From Solirubrobacteraceae bacterium (GTDB taxonomy: Bacteria > Actinomycetota > Thermoleophilia > Solirubrobacterales > Solirubrobacteraceae), in assembly GCA_017882405.1 (NCBI GenBank), contig JADGPO010000104.1, positions 12,787-76,786 on the forward strand: a stretch of 64,000 bases of DNA, in the 5' to 3' direction. The translations under genes were made by a program, and so were the position numbers. The notes under the pieces were generated by a model. The model had not been told where the DNA came from. It ran no database searches and saw only the letters and a program-made list of their open reading frames with translations. Positions 40,722-48,284 of the stretch are shown in pieces. The number at the start of each line of letters is the position of its first letter. Positions within the stretch are counted from its first letter, which is position 1.

Positions 40722-42110
40722 TCAGGCGGGAGCCGAGGCCTTCTCGACCTGGGCCAACAGCTCCTCGGCGAGCTTGCGCTTGCCCTCGGCGTCGAGCTTC
40801 TTGAGCTCGTTCTCGACCGCCCGCCGGTTGTAGGTCTGGTTCCAGTAGTCCAGCGAGTCGAAGCCGAGCAGCACCGCCTTGCCCACGAACTGGCGCAGGA
40901 CCTCGTTGGTCGGGCCCATCACCCAGCCCGCCTTGGCGTCACGCAGGTAGCGCTCCATCTCCATGTCGCGCTTGTAGCCCGAGCCGCCGCAGGCGTGCAG
41001 CATCTTGTCGACCACATGGGCGGTGTTCTTGGCGGCGACGAACTTGATCTGCCACGCCCAGTGCAGGAAGTTGGCGCGCGCAAATTCGCCCGGCGCCATC
41101 CGCTTGGTGTTGTGCTCGGTCGCCTCGTCCATCGCCTCCGCGACCGAGAAGACGAACAGCCGCGCGGCGTTGGTGTCCATCACGGCCTCGCCGACGTAGT
41201 CCTGGATCGTCGGGTAGTCGGCGACCCGCAGCCCGACGTCGACGTGCTTCTTGCGCGTCGTCTGGCGCTTGGCGATATCGATCCCGCCGAGCGCGATGCC
41301 GTTCCACACCGAGGAGGAGCCGATCAAGAACCACGGGTCGACGGATTCGTCGTTGGAGGCGGCGCCGTCGCCCTCGGGACCGACGATCTGGTCGCCGGGG
41401 ATGGAGACGTCCTCCACCTGGATCGGGCCCGACTGGTTGCCGCGCAGACCCAGGGCGTCCCAGGTCGAGGGCTGCGACTTGACGTCCTCGCCGTCGATCA
41501 CGAACACAGAGAGATCGTCATAACCGGTGAAGTCAGGACTAGTGGTTTGCACGACGTAGAAGTCGGCGAAGCCGCCGCTGGTCGTCCACGAGGCCTTCTT
41601 GTTGACCTTGTAGCCGCCGTTGGAGCGCTCGGCGCCCGAGGAGATCGGATACCAGAAGTGCGAGCCGGTCTCGGGGTCCGAATAGGAGAGGGTGCCGATC
41701 TTGCCGCTGCCCAGCGGCTTGACGTACTTCTCGATCAGCGCGTCGGTGGGACGCAGCATGATCGTGTTGACCGCGGCCATGTGCATCACGTAACACATGG
41801 CGGTCGAGGCGCAGGCGTAGCGCGCGATCGTCTCGCAGGTCATGGCGAAGCCGACGTGGTCCTCGCCGAGGCCGCCGTACTCGGTGGGGACGGTCAGCGC
41901 GAGGAAGCCGTGCTCGCCCAGCAGCTCGAGGTTGCGCCGCGGGTACTCCAGGTTGTCGTCGGAGACCTTGGCGTTGGCGCGCATCTCCTTCTCGGAGAGC
42001 TCGATCAGGAGATCGCGGAGCTCACGCTGACGATCGGTGAGCACCCAATCCGGGTCCCACTCGTAGCCGAGTCCCCAGAATGGCTCTCCACTCCACATCT
42101 TCTCGGGCAT
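40722..42110 (-). CDS. Acyl-CoA-dehydrogenase-fold flavoprotein, probable flavin-dependent monooxygenase
   Basis: A 462-residue protein with the full ACAD layout: helical front with GFLALTVPTEYGGLG (about 69-83), middle beta domain with GTLSYSDPETGSHFWYP and WTTSGGFADFYVV, and C-terminal helices with ACGGSGYKRDMEMERYLRDAKAGW. Where dehydrogenases have YEGT with the catalytic Glu, it reads VMGPT (397-401), and no Glu is seen at the alternative helix-G position either. With a flavin reductase in the same operon, a two-component oxygenase like DszC or HsaA is likelier than a dehydrogenase. Substrate is unknown, possibly a tertiary amine. GGAGGAG precedes the ATG at 42110. Confidence 0.8.
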   Translation of the reverse strand: MPEKMWSGEPFWGLGYEWDPDWVLTDRQRELRDLLIELSEKEMRANAKVSDDNLEYPRRNLELLGEHGFLALTVPTEYGGLGEDHVGFAMTCETIARYACASTAMCYVMHMAAVNTIMLRPTDALIEKYVKPLGSGKIGTLSYSDPETGSHFWYPISSGAERSNGGYKVNKKASWTTSGGFADFYVVQTTSPDFTGYDDLSVFVIDGEDVKSQPSTWDALGLRGNQSGPIQVEDVSIPGDQIVGPEGDGAASNDESVDPWFLIGSSSVWNGIALGGIDIAKRQTTRKKHVDVGLRVADYPTIQDYVGEAVMDTNAARLFVFSVAEAMDEATEHNTKRMAPGEFARANFLHWAWQIKFVAAKNTAHVVDKMLHACGGSGYKRDMEMERYLRDAKAGWVMGPTNEVLRQFVGKAVLLGFDSLDYWNQTYNRRAVENELKKLDAEGKRKLAEELLAQVEKASAPA

Positions 42111-42171
42111 CTGCTCCTCCGGCGTCGTTGTGCTCGAACTGGCGCGACGTAGACTAGGCGCTCGCCCGCCG

Positions 42172-42189
42172 TTGCACAAATATGTTCAA
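42172..42189. promoter_or_regulatory. 18-bp operator-like site before the demethylase operon
   Basis: TTGCACAAATATGTTCAA matches 15 of 18 positions of TTGTACAAATTTGTACAA and is flanked by GTTG/CAAC arms that extend the dyad. It lies 62 bases upstream of the flavoprotein ATG in the 87-base gap that separates the carnitine and demethylase operons. Confidence 0.5.
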
Positions 42190-42197
42190 CGGGTTTC

Positions 42198-43706
42198 TCA
42201 TCGGCTGCCGCCCACTCGCAGGCGCTCGCCCTCGATCCGGCGCCCGGCGGCCTCGGGGACGGGCAGATCGTGCTGGCGCTCGGCGATCCGTCCCAGCTCG
42301 GCGAGTACGTTGGCCCCGGCGGGGGCGGAGCGTCCGGCCGCCGCGTCGACGTGCACCAGCATGTGCTCGCCGGTGGCCACCAGCGTCTCGTCGTCGGAGC
42401 GGTGCAGCTCGTGGAACAGGTGAAGGCGCTTGGCGTCGTGGCCGAGCAGCCGGGTGATGACGTACAGCCGGTCGCCGGCATGGGCTTCGCCGGTGTGGCG
42501 CAGGTGCGACTCCACCGTGAAATAGGAATGGCCGGCCGCCACGTAGTCGCCGTCGGCCCCGATCCGCGCCAGGAACGCGTCGGTGGTGTCAGCCAGCAGC
42601 TGCAGGTAGCGGTATTCGGTCATGTGGCCGTTGTAGTCGATCCACTCCGGGGCGACGATCGCCTCGTGCAGGCGCAGCACCCCGTCCGCGGCGTCCGCCA
42701 CCCGGCCCGCCGCCCTCGAAAGCCAGCGACGCTCGGTCTCGGCGATCGTCTCGCCGGCCCCGAAGCCCTCGCCGCGCAGCCCTCGGAGCACCGCCACCAG
42801 ACAGTCGTCGCGCACCTGCTCGAGCTCGGCCGTCGAGCGTCCCGCCGCCTGCGCGTCGGACTGGGCCACCAGCTTGTCCAGCAGCGCGGCGTCCAGTGAC
42901 GGCACGTCGGTCAGCCGCGTCCACGGCAGCTGCAGCGCCGGCCCGAACTGGGCCATGAAGTGGCGCATTCCCGCCTCCCCGCCGGCCAGCCGGTAGGTGA
43001 GAAACGTGCCCAGCGCCGCCCAGCGCAGTCCCGCGCCGAAGCGGATCGCGTCGTCGACCTCCTCCACCGTGGCCACGTCGTCGGCCACCAGCCACAGCGC
43101 CTCGCGCCACAGCGCCTCCAGCAGCCGGTCGGCGATGAAGCCGTCGATCTCGTGGCGGACCACCAGCGGCCGCATGCCGACCGCGCGGTAGATCGCCGCC
43201 GCTTGGCGCACGGTCTCCGGCTCCGTCTGGGCCGCGCCGCACAGCTCCACCAGCGGGAGCAGGTACACGGGATTGAAGGGGTGCCCGACCACGAACCGCT
43301 CGGGCCCAGCCATCGACTGCGCGAGCCGAGACGGAAGCAGCCCCGAGGTGGAGCTGGCGATGATCGCGTCCGGCGGCGCAGCGGCCGCGCCCTGTGCCAG
43401 CAGCTCTGACTTGAGCGCTTGGCGCTCGGGCGCTGACTCCTGCACCAGCTCAGCGCCCGCCACGGCTTCGGCAACGCTGGTGGCCAGCGTCAGACGGCCC
43501 TCGCTGGGCCGCGGCGTCAGCGCCAACCTGTCCCACGCCCGGCGGGCGCGCTCCAGCGCGGCCAGGGCCCCAGCGCCGGCGCCGGGAGCCGGGTCATACA
43601 GGCACACGTCGACGCCGGCCAGCAGGAAGCGCGCCGCCCAGCCGCCGCCGATCACTCCTGCCCCGAGCAGCCCCACCCGGCCGGGCAGGTGCTCTTCGTC
43701 AGTCAC
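42198..43706 (-). CDS. cdhA: L-carnitine dehydrogenase fused to betainyl-CoA thioesterase
   Basis: A 502-residue fusion. Residues about 1-315 are a 3-hydroxyacyl-CoA-dehydrogenase-like NAD enzyme: VGLLGAGVIGGGWAARFLLAGVDVCLYD, the catalytic-site ASSTSGLLPSRLAQSM and VGHPFNPVYLLPLVELC, characteristic of L-carnitine 3-dehydrogenase. From about 340 on is a hotdog thioesterase (WIDYNGHMTEYRYLQLLADTTDAFLARIG). Known fusions of this kind oxidise carnitine to 3-dehydrocarnitine and hydrolyse betainyl-CoA to glycine betaine. It overlaps the dehydrocarnitine-cleavage gene by eight bases. It is the last gene of the carnitine operon. Confidence 0.92.
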   Translation of the reverse strand: MTDEEHLPGRVGLLGAGVIGGGWAARFLLAGVDVCLYDPAPGAGAGALAALERARRAWDRLALTPRPSEGRLTLATSVAEAVAGAELVQESAPERQALKSELLAQGAAAAPPDAIIASSTSGLLPSRLAQSMAGPERFVVGHPFNPVYLLPLVELCGAAQTEPETVRQAAAIYRAVGMRPLVVRHEIDGFIADRLLEALWREALWLVADDVATVEEVDDAIRFGAGLRWAALGTFLTYRLAGGEAGMRHFMAQFGPALQLPWTRLTDVPSLDAALLDKLVAQSDAQAAGRSTAELEQVRDDCLVAVLRGLRGEGFGAGETIAETERRWLSRAAGRVADAADGVLRLHEAIVAPEWIDYNGHMTEYRYLQLLADTTDAFLARIGADGDYVAAGHSYFTVESHLRHTGEAHAGDRLYVITRLLGHDAKRLHLFHELHRSDDETLVATGEHMLVHVDAAAGRSAPAGANVLAELGRIAERQHDLPVPEAAGRRIEGERLRVGGSR

Positions 43707-44598
43707 CGGAGCCGCGCAGCGCCAGGCGGTCGCGGACCTCGGCGGGGCCGAGCACGCGGACGTTCATCGCCTTGAGGATCGTGGCCGCTCGCGCCACCAG
43801 GTCGGCGTTGGTCGCCTTCTCGCCGGGGCCGGCGTACAGATTGTCCTCCAGGCCGACCCGGACGTTGCCCCCCGCCAGCACGGCCATCGCCACATAGGGC
43901 AGCTGCATCCGCCCGATCGAGAACGCCGAGAACACCGCTCCCGGCGGCAGCAGCGAGACCAGCCCGAGCAGCGAGCCGGGATCGTCGGGCGCGCCGTAGC
44001 GGATGCCCATGCACAGCTGGATCAGCGCCGGATCGTCGATCAGGCCCTCGTCGATCAGGTCCTTGACCATCACCAGCTGCCCGTAGTCGAACACCTCCAG
44101 CTCCGGGCGCACGCCCAGCTCCCGGATCTGGGCGGCCATCGCCCGCAGCATCTGGGGCGTGTTGGCCATCACGTAGTCGCCGCCGGCGGCGAAGTTCATC
44201 GTGCCGCAGTCCAGGGTGCAGATCTCCGGGCGCAGCGCCGCGACGTGGGCCAGGCGCTCGGTGGCGCCCGCCAGGTCCGTGCCGTCGTCGTCGAGCGGCA
44301 GCGGGGTCTCCGGGCCGCCGAGGACCAGGTCGGCGCCCATCCCGGCGGTCAGGTTGAGGACCGCGTCGAGATCGGCGTCGCGCACCTGGTCGACCACCGC
44401 CTCGTACAGCGCCACGTCGCGTGACCCCTCGCCGGTCTCGGGGTCGCGTACGTGGATGTGCACGACGGCGGCACCGGCCCGCGCGGCCTCGATCGCCGAG
44501 GCGGCGATCTGGTCCGGGGTGACCGGCACATGGGCGCTGCGCGCCGCCGTATCCCCCGCGCCTGTCACGGCACAGGTGATGAACGCCTCGGTGTTCAT
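43699..44598 (-). CDS. cdhC: Beta-keto acid cleavage enzyme (dehydrocarnitine cleavage)
   Basis: A 299-residue BKACE (DUF849) TIM barrel. Zinc ligands are in VVHIHVRDPETG (H47, H49). The family blocks LNLTAGMGADLVLGG, CTLDCGTMNF, PELEVFDYGQL and GGNVRVGLEDNLYAGPGEKATNADLV are all present, the last holding the catalytic arginine/aspartate region. With acetyl-CoA it would convert 3-dehydrocarnitine to betainyl-CoA and acetoacetate. Placement before the dehydrogenase-thioesterase fusion makes this substrate very likely. Its ATG overlaps the ABC ATPase stop (ATGA). Confidence 0.92.
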   Translation of the reverse strand: MNTEAFITCAVTGAGDTAARSAHVPVTPDQIAASAIEAARAGAAVVHIHVRDPETGEGSRDVALYEAVVDQVRDADLDAVLNLTAGMGADLVLGGPETPLPLDDDGTDLAGATERLAHVAALRPEICTLDCGTMNFAAGGDYVMANTPQMLRAMAAQIRELGVRPELEVFDYGQLVMVKDLIDEGLIDDPALIQLCMGIRYGAPDDPGSLLGLVSLLPPGAVFSAFSIGRMQLPYVAMAVLAGGNVRVGLEDNLYAGPGEKATNADLVARAATILKAMNVRVLGPAEVRDRLALRGSGD

Positions 44599-46406
44599 CG
44601 GCCGAGGGCGGTCTCGACGGTCGGCGTGTTGGCCAGCAGCTTGCCGGTGTACTCGGCGCTCGGGGAGTTGAACACGTCCAGCGTCTCACCTGACTCGACG
44701 ATCCGCCCCTCGGTCATCACGATCACGCGGTCGGCGATCGTGCGGATCAGGGCCAGGTTGTGGGTGATGAACAGCATGCTCAGTCCGGTCTCGGCCCGCA
44801 GGTCGCGCAGCAGCTCGACGATCGCCGCCTGCACGGAGACGTCGAGCGCGGAGGTGATCTCGTCGCAGACGAGCAGCGAGGGCTCGGCGGCCAGGGCGCG
44901 GGCGATGGCCACCCGTTGGCGCTCGCCACCGGAGAGCTGGTCGGGGTAGCGGTTGGCGGCCGCCGCCGAGAGCGCGACGCGCTCCAGGCACTCCCCGACC
45001 CGCCGGCCGGTCTCGCTCTTGGCGCCCGGAAAGAACAGCTGCAGCTGGCGGGCGATCGTCTGGCCGACGGTCCGCCGCGGGTTCAGCGACGCGTAGGGGT
45101 TCTGGAAGACGTACTGGATCTGCTTGCGGGCCTCGTTGGAGCGCTTGCGCGACGACTCGGCCAGGCGCACGTCGCCGAGCGTGATGTCGCCGGTCCACTG
45201 GTGATGCAGGCCGGCCACGCACCGGGCGAGCGTCGTCTTGCCGCTGCCCGATTCCCCGACCAGCGCCACGCACTCGTTGCGCCGGACGTTGAAGTCGAGG
45301 TCGAACAGCGTGTGGTGCGAGCCGTAGCTGGCATTGACGTTGACGACCGACATGACGACGTCGCCGGCCTGCGTGGCAGCCGCGGCCTCCCCTGTCGTCG
45401 GCAGCTCGGCGGGGGCATCCTCCGCTCGATAACAGCAGACGATATGCGCTCCGCCGTCGAACGCCGTCGCCTCGGGGAAGGTCTCCCGGCAGACGTCGAT
45501 TGCCAGGTCGCATCGAGGGTGAAAGAAGCAGCCGGGAGGACGCTGTCCAGGCAGCGGCGCCCGGCCGCCGATGCCGACGACGGCGCGTTTGCCCTCCAGA
45601 TCGGGGACGGCCCGCAGCAGCTTGCGCGTGTAGGGATGCCGCGGCGCCGAGAAGATCGCGTCCCGCGGCCCGCGCTCGACGATTCGTCCGGCGTACATGA
45701 CCGCCACGTGGTCGGCCAGCTCGGCGACGACCGCCAGGTCGTGGCTGACGTACAACGCGGCCACCTGGTGCTGCTGGCAGAGCTCGCGGATGGTCTGGAG
45801 CACGCGCGCCTGGGTGGTGACGTCCAGCCCGGTCGTTGGCTCGTCGCAGACGATCACGTGCGGACGGTTGGCGAACGCCATCGCGACCGCCACCCGCTGC
45901 TGCTGGCCGCCGGAGAGCTGGTGGGGATAGCGCTTGAGGAACTCCTCGTCGGGGGGCAGTGCCACCTCGGCGAGGGCCTCGCGGATGCGGTCGAGACGCT
46001 GCTCGTCTGACCGATCGGGGATGTGAGCCTCGAGGATCTCGGTCAGCTGGCGCTGGATCCGCAGGGCGGGATTCAAGGCGGTGCCCGGATCCTGGGGGAT
46101 GTAGGACACCGTGCCACCGCGTAGTCGCTGCAACTCGCCCGCGCGCAGTCCCTGAAGCGAGCGCCCGTCGATCATAACCTCGCCGCCCGAGACCTTGCCG
46201 CCGGGGCGGCAGTAGCCCAGCAGGGCCATCCCGACGGTCGTCTTGCCCGACCCCGATTCGCCGACGAGCCCCAGCACCTCACCGGCCGCGACCTCCAGGC
46301 CGATCCCGTCGATGATGTCCTCGCCGCCGCGGAGCAGCACGATTTTCAGGTCGCGGACGTTGACTGCGTGGGACGCGGCCGGGGGCGGCTGTTGCTCGAC
46401 TGCCAT
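44595..46406 (-). CDS. Fused tandem ATPase of a Dpp/Opp-type ABC importer
   Basis: A 603-residue protein with two nucleotide-binding domains. The first (about 10-270) has Walker A GESGSGKTTVGM, LSGGQQQR and VIVCDEPTTGLD. An oligopeptide-type linker with cysteines (GCFFHPRCDLAIDVC) follows. The second (about 340-595) has GESGSGKTTLARC, LSGGERQR and LLVCDEITSALD. It equals DppD and DppF joined. With the two permeases and the lipoprotein it forms a peptide/opine/nickel-class importer. Linkage to carnitine enzymes suggests carnitine or a related quaternary amine as cargo. Start ATG 46406, two bases after the permease stop. Confidence 0.9.
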   Translation of the reverse strand: MAVEQQPPPAASHAVNVRDLKIVLLRGGEDIIDGIGLEVAAGEVLGLVGESGSGKTTVGMALLGYCRPGGKVSGGEVMIDGRSLQGLRAGELQRLRGGTVSYIPQDPGTALNPALRIQRQLTEILEAHIPDRSDEQRLDRIREALAEVALPPDEEFLKRYPHQLSGGQQQRVAVAMAFANRPHVIVCDEPTTGLDVTTQARVLQTIRELCQQHQVAALYVSHDLAVVAELADHVAVMYAGRIVERGPRDAIFSAPRHPYTRKLLRAVPDLEGKRAVVGIGGRAPLPGQRPPGCFFHPRCDLAIDVCRETFPEATAFDGGAHIVCCYRAEDAPAELPTTGEAAAATQAGDVVMSVVNVNASYGSHHTLFDLDFNVRRNECVALVGESGSGKTTLARCVAGLHHQWTGDITLGDVRLAESSRKRSNEARKQIQYVFQNPYASLNPRRTVGQTIARQLQLFFPGAKSETGRRVGECLERVALSAAAANRYPDQLSGGERQRVAIARALAAEPSLLVCDEITSALDVSVQAAIVELLRDLRAETGLSMLFITHNLALIRTIADRVIVMTEGRIVESGETLDVFNSPSAEYTGKLLANTPTVETALGR

Positions 46407-46408
46407 CG

Positions 46409-47305
46409 TCACTCCCCTCGGTCGATGCCGATCGCGGCGCGGGCGAAGGCGTCGGTCAGCAGGTTGGTCCCGATCGTCAGCAAGGCGATCGCGATGATCG
46501 GCAGTAGCACGCCCCATGGCTGGAAGGTGAGCGCCAGGCGGTTCTCGTTCATCATCAGCCCCCAGTCCGACGCGGGCGGCTGCAGGCCCAGCCCGAGGAA
46601 GTTGATCCCGGCGATCAACCCGATCGAGTAGGTGAGGCGCAGACCGACCTCCACCAGCAGCGGGCTTGTCACGTTGGGCAGAAGCTCGCCGAAGATGATC
46701 CGCCGCCGCGGCTCGCCGACCGCCTCGGCGGCCTTGACGAAGTCCCGTTCGACGACCTGCATGGCGGCACCGCGCATAACGCGCGCCACACGCGGGGCGT
46801 GCGAGATGCCGATGGTGAGCACGATCAGCCACACCTTGGGCCCAAACGCGGTCACGAGCAGGAGGGCGAGCACGATCTGCGGGAAGGCCATGAACACGTC
46901 AGCGATGCGCATCAGGACCTCGTCGAGCCAGCCGCCGCTGTAGGCCGCGGTCAGCCCGACGACGAGCCCCACGCCGACGCCGACGATCGTCGCGGCCAGC
47001 GCCAGCCCGAGCACGCTCAGCCCGCCGTGGAGGAAGCGGCTCCAGACGTCACGGCCGAGTGAGTCGGCGCCGAACAGGATGTGCGGACCGGGAGGGCTGT
47101 TGGGCGCGGCGACGAACGCGGTGGGGGAGTGGGGGGCGAACAGCGGTCCAAGGATCGCGATGAGCACCAGCACCACGACGATCACCAGCCCGATACGCCC
47201 ACGCCACTGGTGCAGGGTCGCCCGCAGCAGCGTCGCCCACTGGCGGCTACGCATCGCCGGCATGTTGGTCGCGACTTCGTCCACCGTCATCGTGGGGGTG
47301 CTCAT
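46409..47305 (-). CDS. Dpp/Opp-type ABC permease (DppC-like)
   Basis: A 298-residue permease with six helices. A cytoplasmic N-terminal 30 residues come first, then IGLVIVVVLVLIAILGPLFAPHSP and the FGADSLGRDVWSRFLHGG block typical of DppC/OppC. The EAA loop is RVMRGAAMQVVERDFVKAAEAVGEPRRRIIFGELLPN. It pairs with the next permease and the fused ATPase. Start ATG 47305 overlaps the stop of the other permease by four bases. Confidence 0.92.
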   Translation of the reverse strand: MSTPTMTVDEVATNMPAMRSRQWATLLRATLHQWRGRIGLVIVVVLVLIAILGPLFAPHSPTAFVAAPNSPPGPHILFGADSLGRDVWSRFLHGGLSVLGLALAATIVGVGVGLVVGLTAAYSGGWLDEVLMRIADVFMAFPQIVLALLLVTAFGPKVWLIVLTIGISHAPRVARVMRGAAMQVVERDFVKAAEAVGEPRRRIIFGELLPNVTSPLLVEVGLRLTYSIGLIAGINFLGLGLQPPASDWGLMMNENRLALTFQPWGVLLPIIAIALLTIGTNLLTDAFARAAIGIDRGE

Positions 47306-48255
47306 CGTCCTGCCGTCCTCAGTCGCGGGGTGACGATGATCGTGAGCAGGTCGGCGACGAGGTTCACGACGACATAAACGGCCGCGATGATGATCACCAA
47401 TGCCTGCACGACCGGGATATCGCGGTTGCCCACGGCGTCGACGAGCGCGGAGCCGATGCCCGGGAAGGTGAAGACGAACTCGACGAGCACGACCCCGCCC
47501 GCCATGTAGGCCAGCTGAAGAGCCGAGACCTGGATCGCCGGGACGACCGCGTTGGGCACGGCGTGGCGCCAGATCACTGTGCGGTTCGACAGCCCCTTCA
47601 GCCGGGCCATCGTCACGTACTCCGATTCGAGGACCTCGACCATCGAGCCGCGCATGATCCGGCTGATGTACGGGGTGACCGCGAGCACGAGCGTCGCCGC
47701 CGGCAGCACGACCACGTTGGGCACGTTCCAGGCGTGCTCCCCGGGCGGAATGATCGAGACCGCCGGGAACGCGTGCCACACGTTCGTGGCGAACAGGACG
47801 ATGAGCCCGATCCCGATCACGAACTCGGGCAGCGCCGCCAGCGACAGCGTCGTGAGCGACAGGATGTGGTCGGTCGGCTTGTCGCGCTTGACCGCCATCC
47901 ACACCCCGAGCCCGATCGACAGCGGCAGGGCCACGAGCGCCGAGACGAGCACCAGGAACGCCGAGTTCAGGAGCCTCGCCGAGAGCAGCGAGGAAACCGG
48001 CTGTTCGGTGGCCGCCGAGGTCCCGAAGTTTCCGGTCAGCACCCCGCCCAGCCAGTGGAGGTATTGGGAGACGGCGGACTGGTCGAGGTGCAGCTGCCGG
48101 GTGAGCGCGGCCAGGCGCTCCGGCGTCGCGTTGCGGCCGAGAATCGCTCGCGCGGCGTTGCCGGGCAGCGCCTGGGTGGCCGCGAACACGACGACCGACA
48201 CGAGCAGCAGGATCAGCAGTCCCAGCAGGACACGTCGCAGCAGGAATCGGCTCAT
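47302..48255 (-). CDS. Dpp/Opp-type ABC permease (DppB-like)
   Basis: A 317-residue permease: FLLRRVLLGLLILLLVSVVVFAATQALPGNAARAILG at the start is the DppB signature, followed by the external NATPERLAALTRQLHLDQ segment and EAA loop ESEYVTMARLKGLSNRTVIWRHAVPN. Six helices are predicted. It is 29 bases downstream of the binding-protein gene. It forms the channel with the DppC-like partner. Confidence 0.92.
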   Translation of the reverse strand: MSRFLLRRVLLGLLILLLVSVVVFAATQALPGNAARAILGRNATPERLAALTRQLHLDQSAVSQYLHWLGGVLTGNFGTSAATEQPVSSLLSARLLNSAFLVLVSALVALPLSIGLGVWMAVKRDKPTDHILSLTTLSLAALPEFVIGIGLIVLFATNVWHAFPAVSIIPPGEHAWNVPNVVVLPAATLVLAVTPYISRIMRGSMVEVLESEYVTMARLKGLSNRTVIWRHAVPNAVVPAIQVSALQLAYMAGGVVLVEFVFTFPGIGSALVDAVGNRDIPVVQALVIIIAAVYVVVNLVADLLTIIVTPRLRTAGR

Positions 48256-48284
48256 GGCTCTGCGCTCTTCACCCGATTGGAACC

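Noticed and set aside
40722..42110. Ordinary acyl-CoA dehydrogenase for carnitine or fatty acid oxidation
   Set aside because: The catalytic Glu position carries Gly, unlike the two true dehydrogenases at 57992-60594, and a flavin reductase is in the operon.
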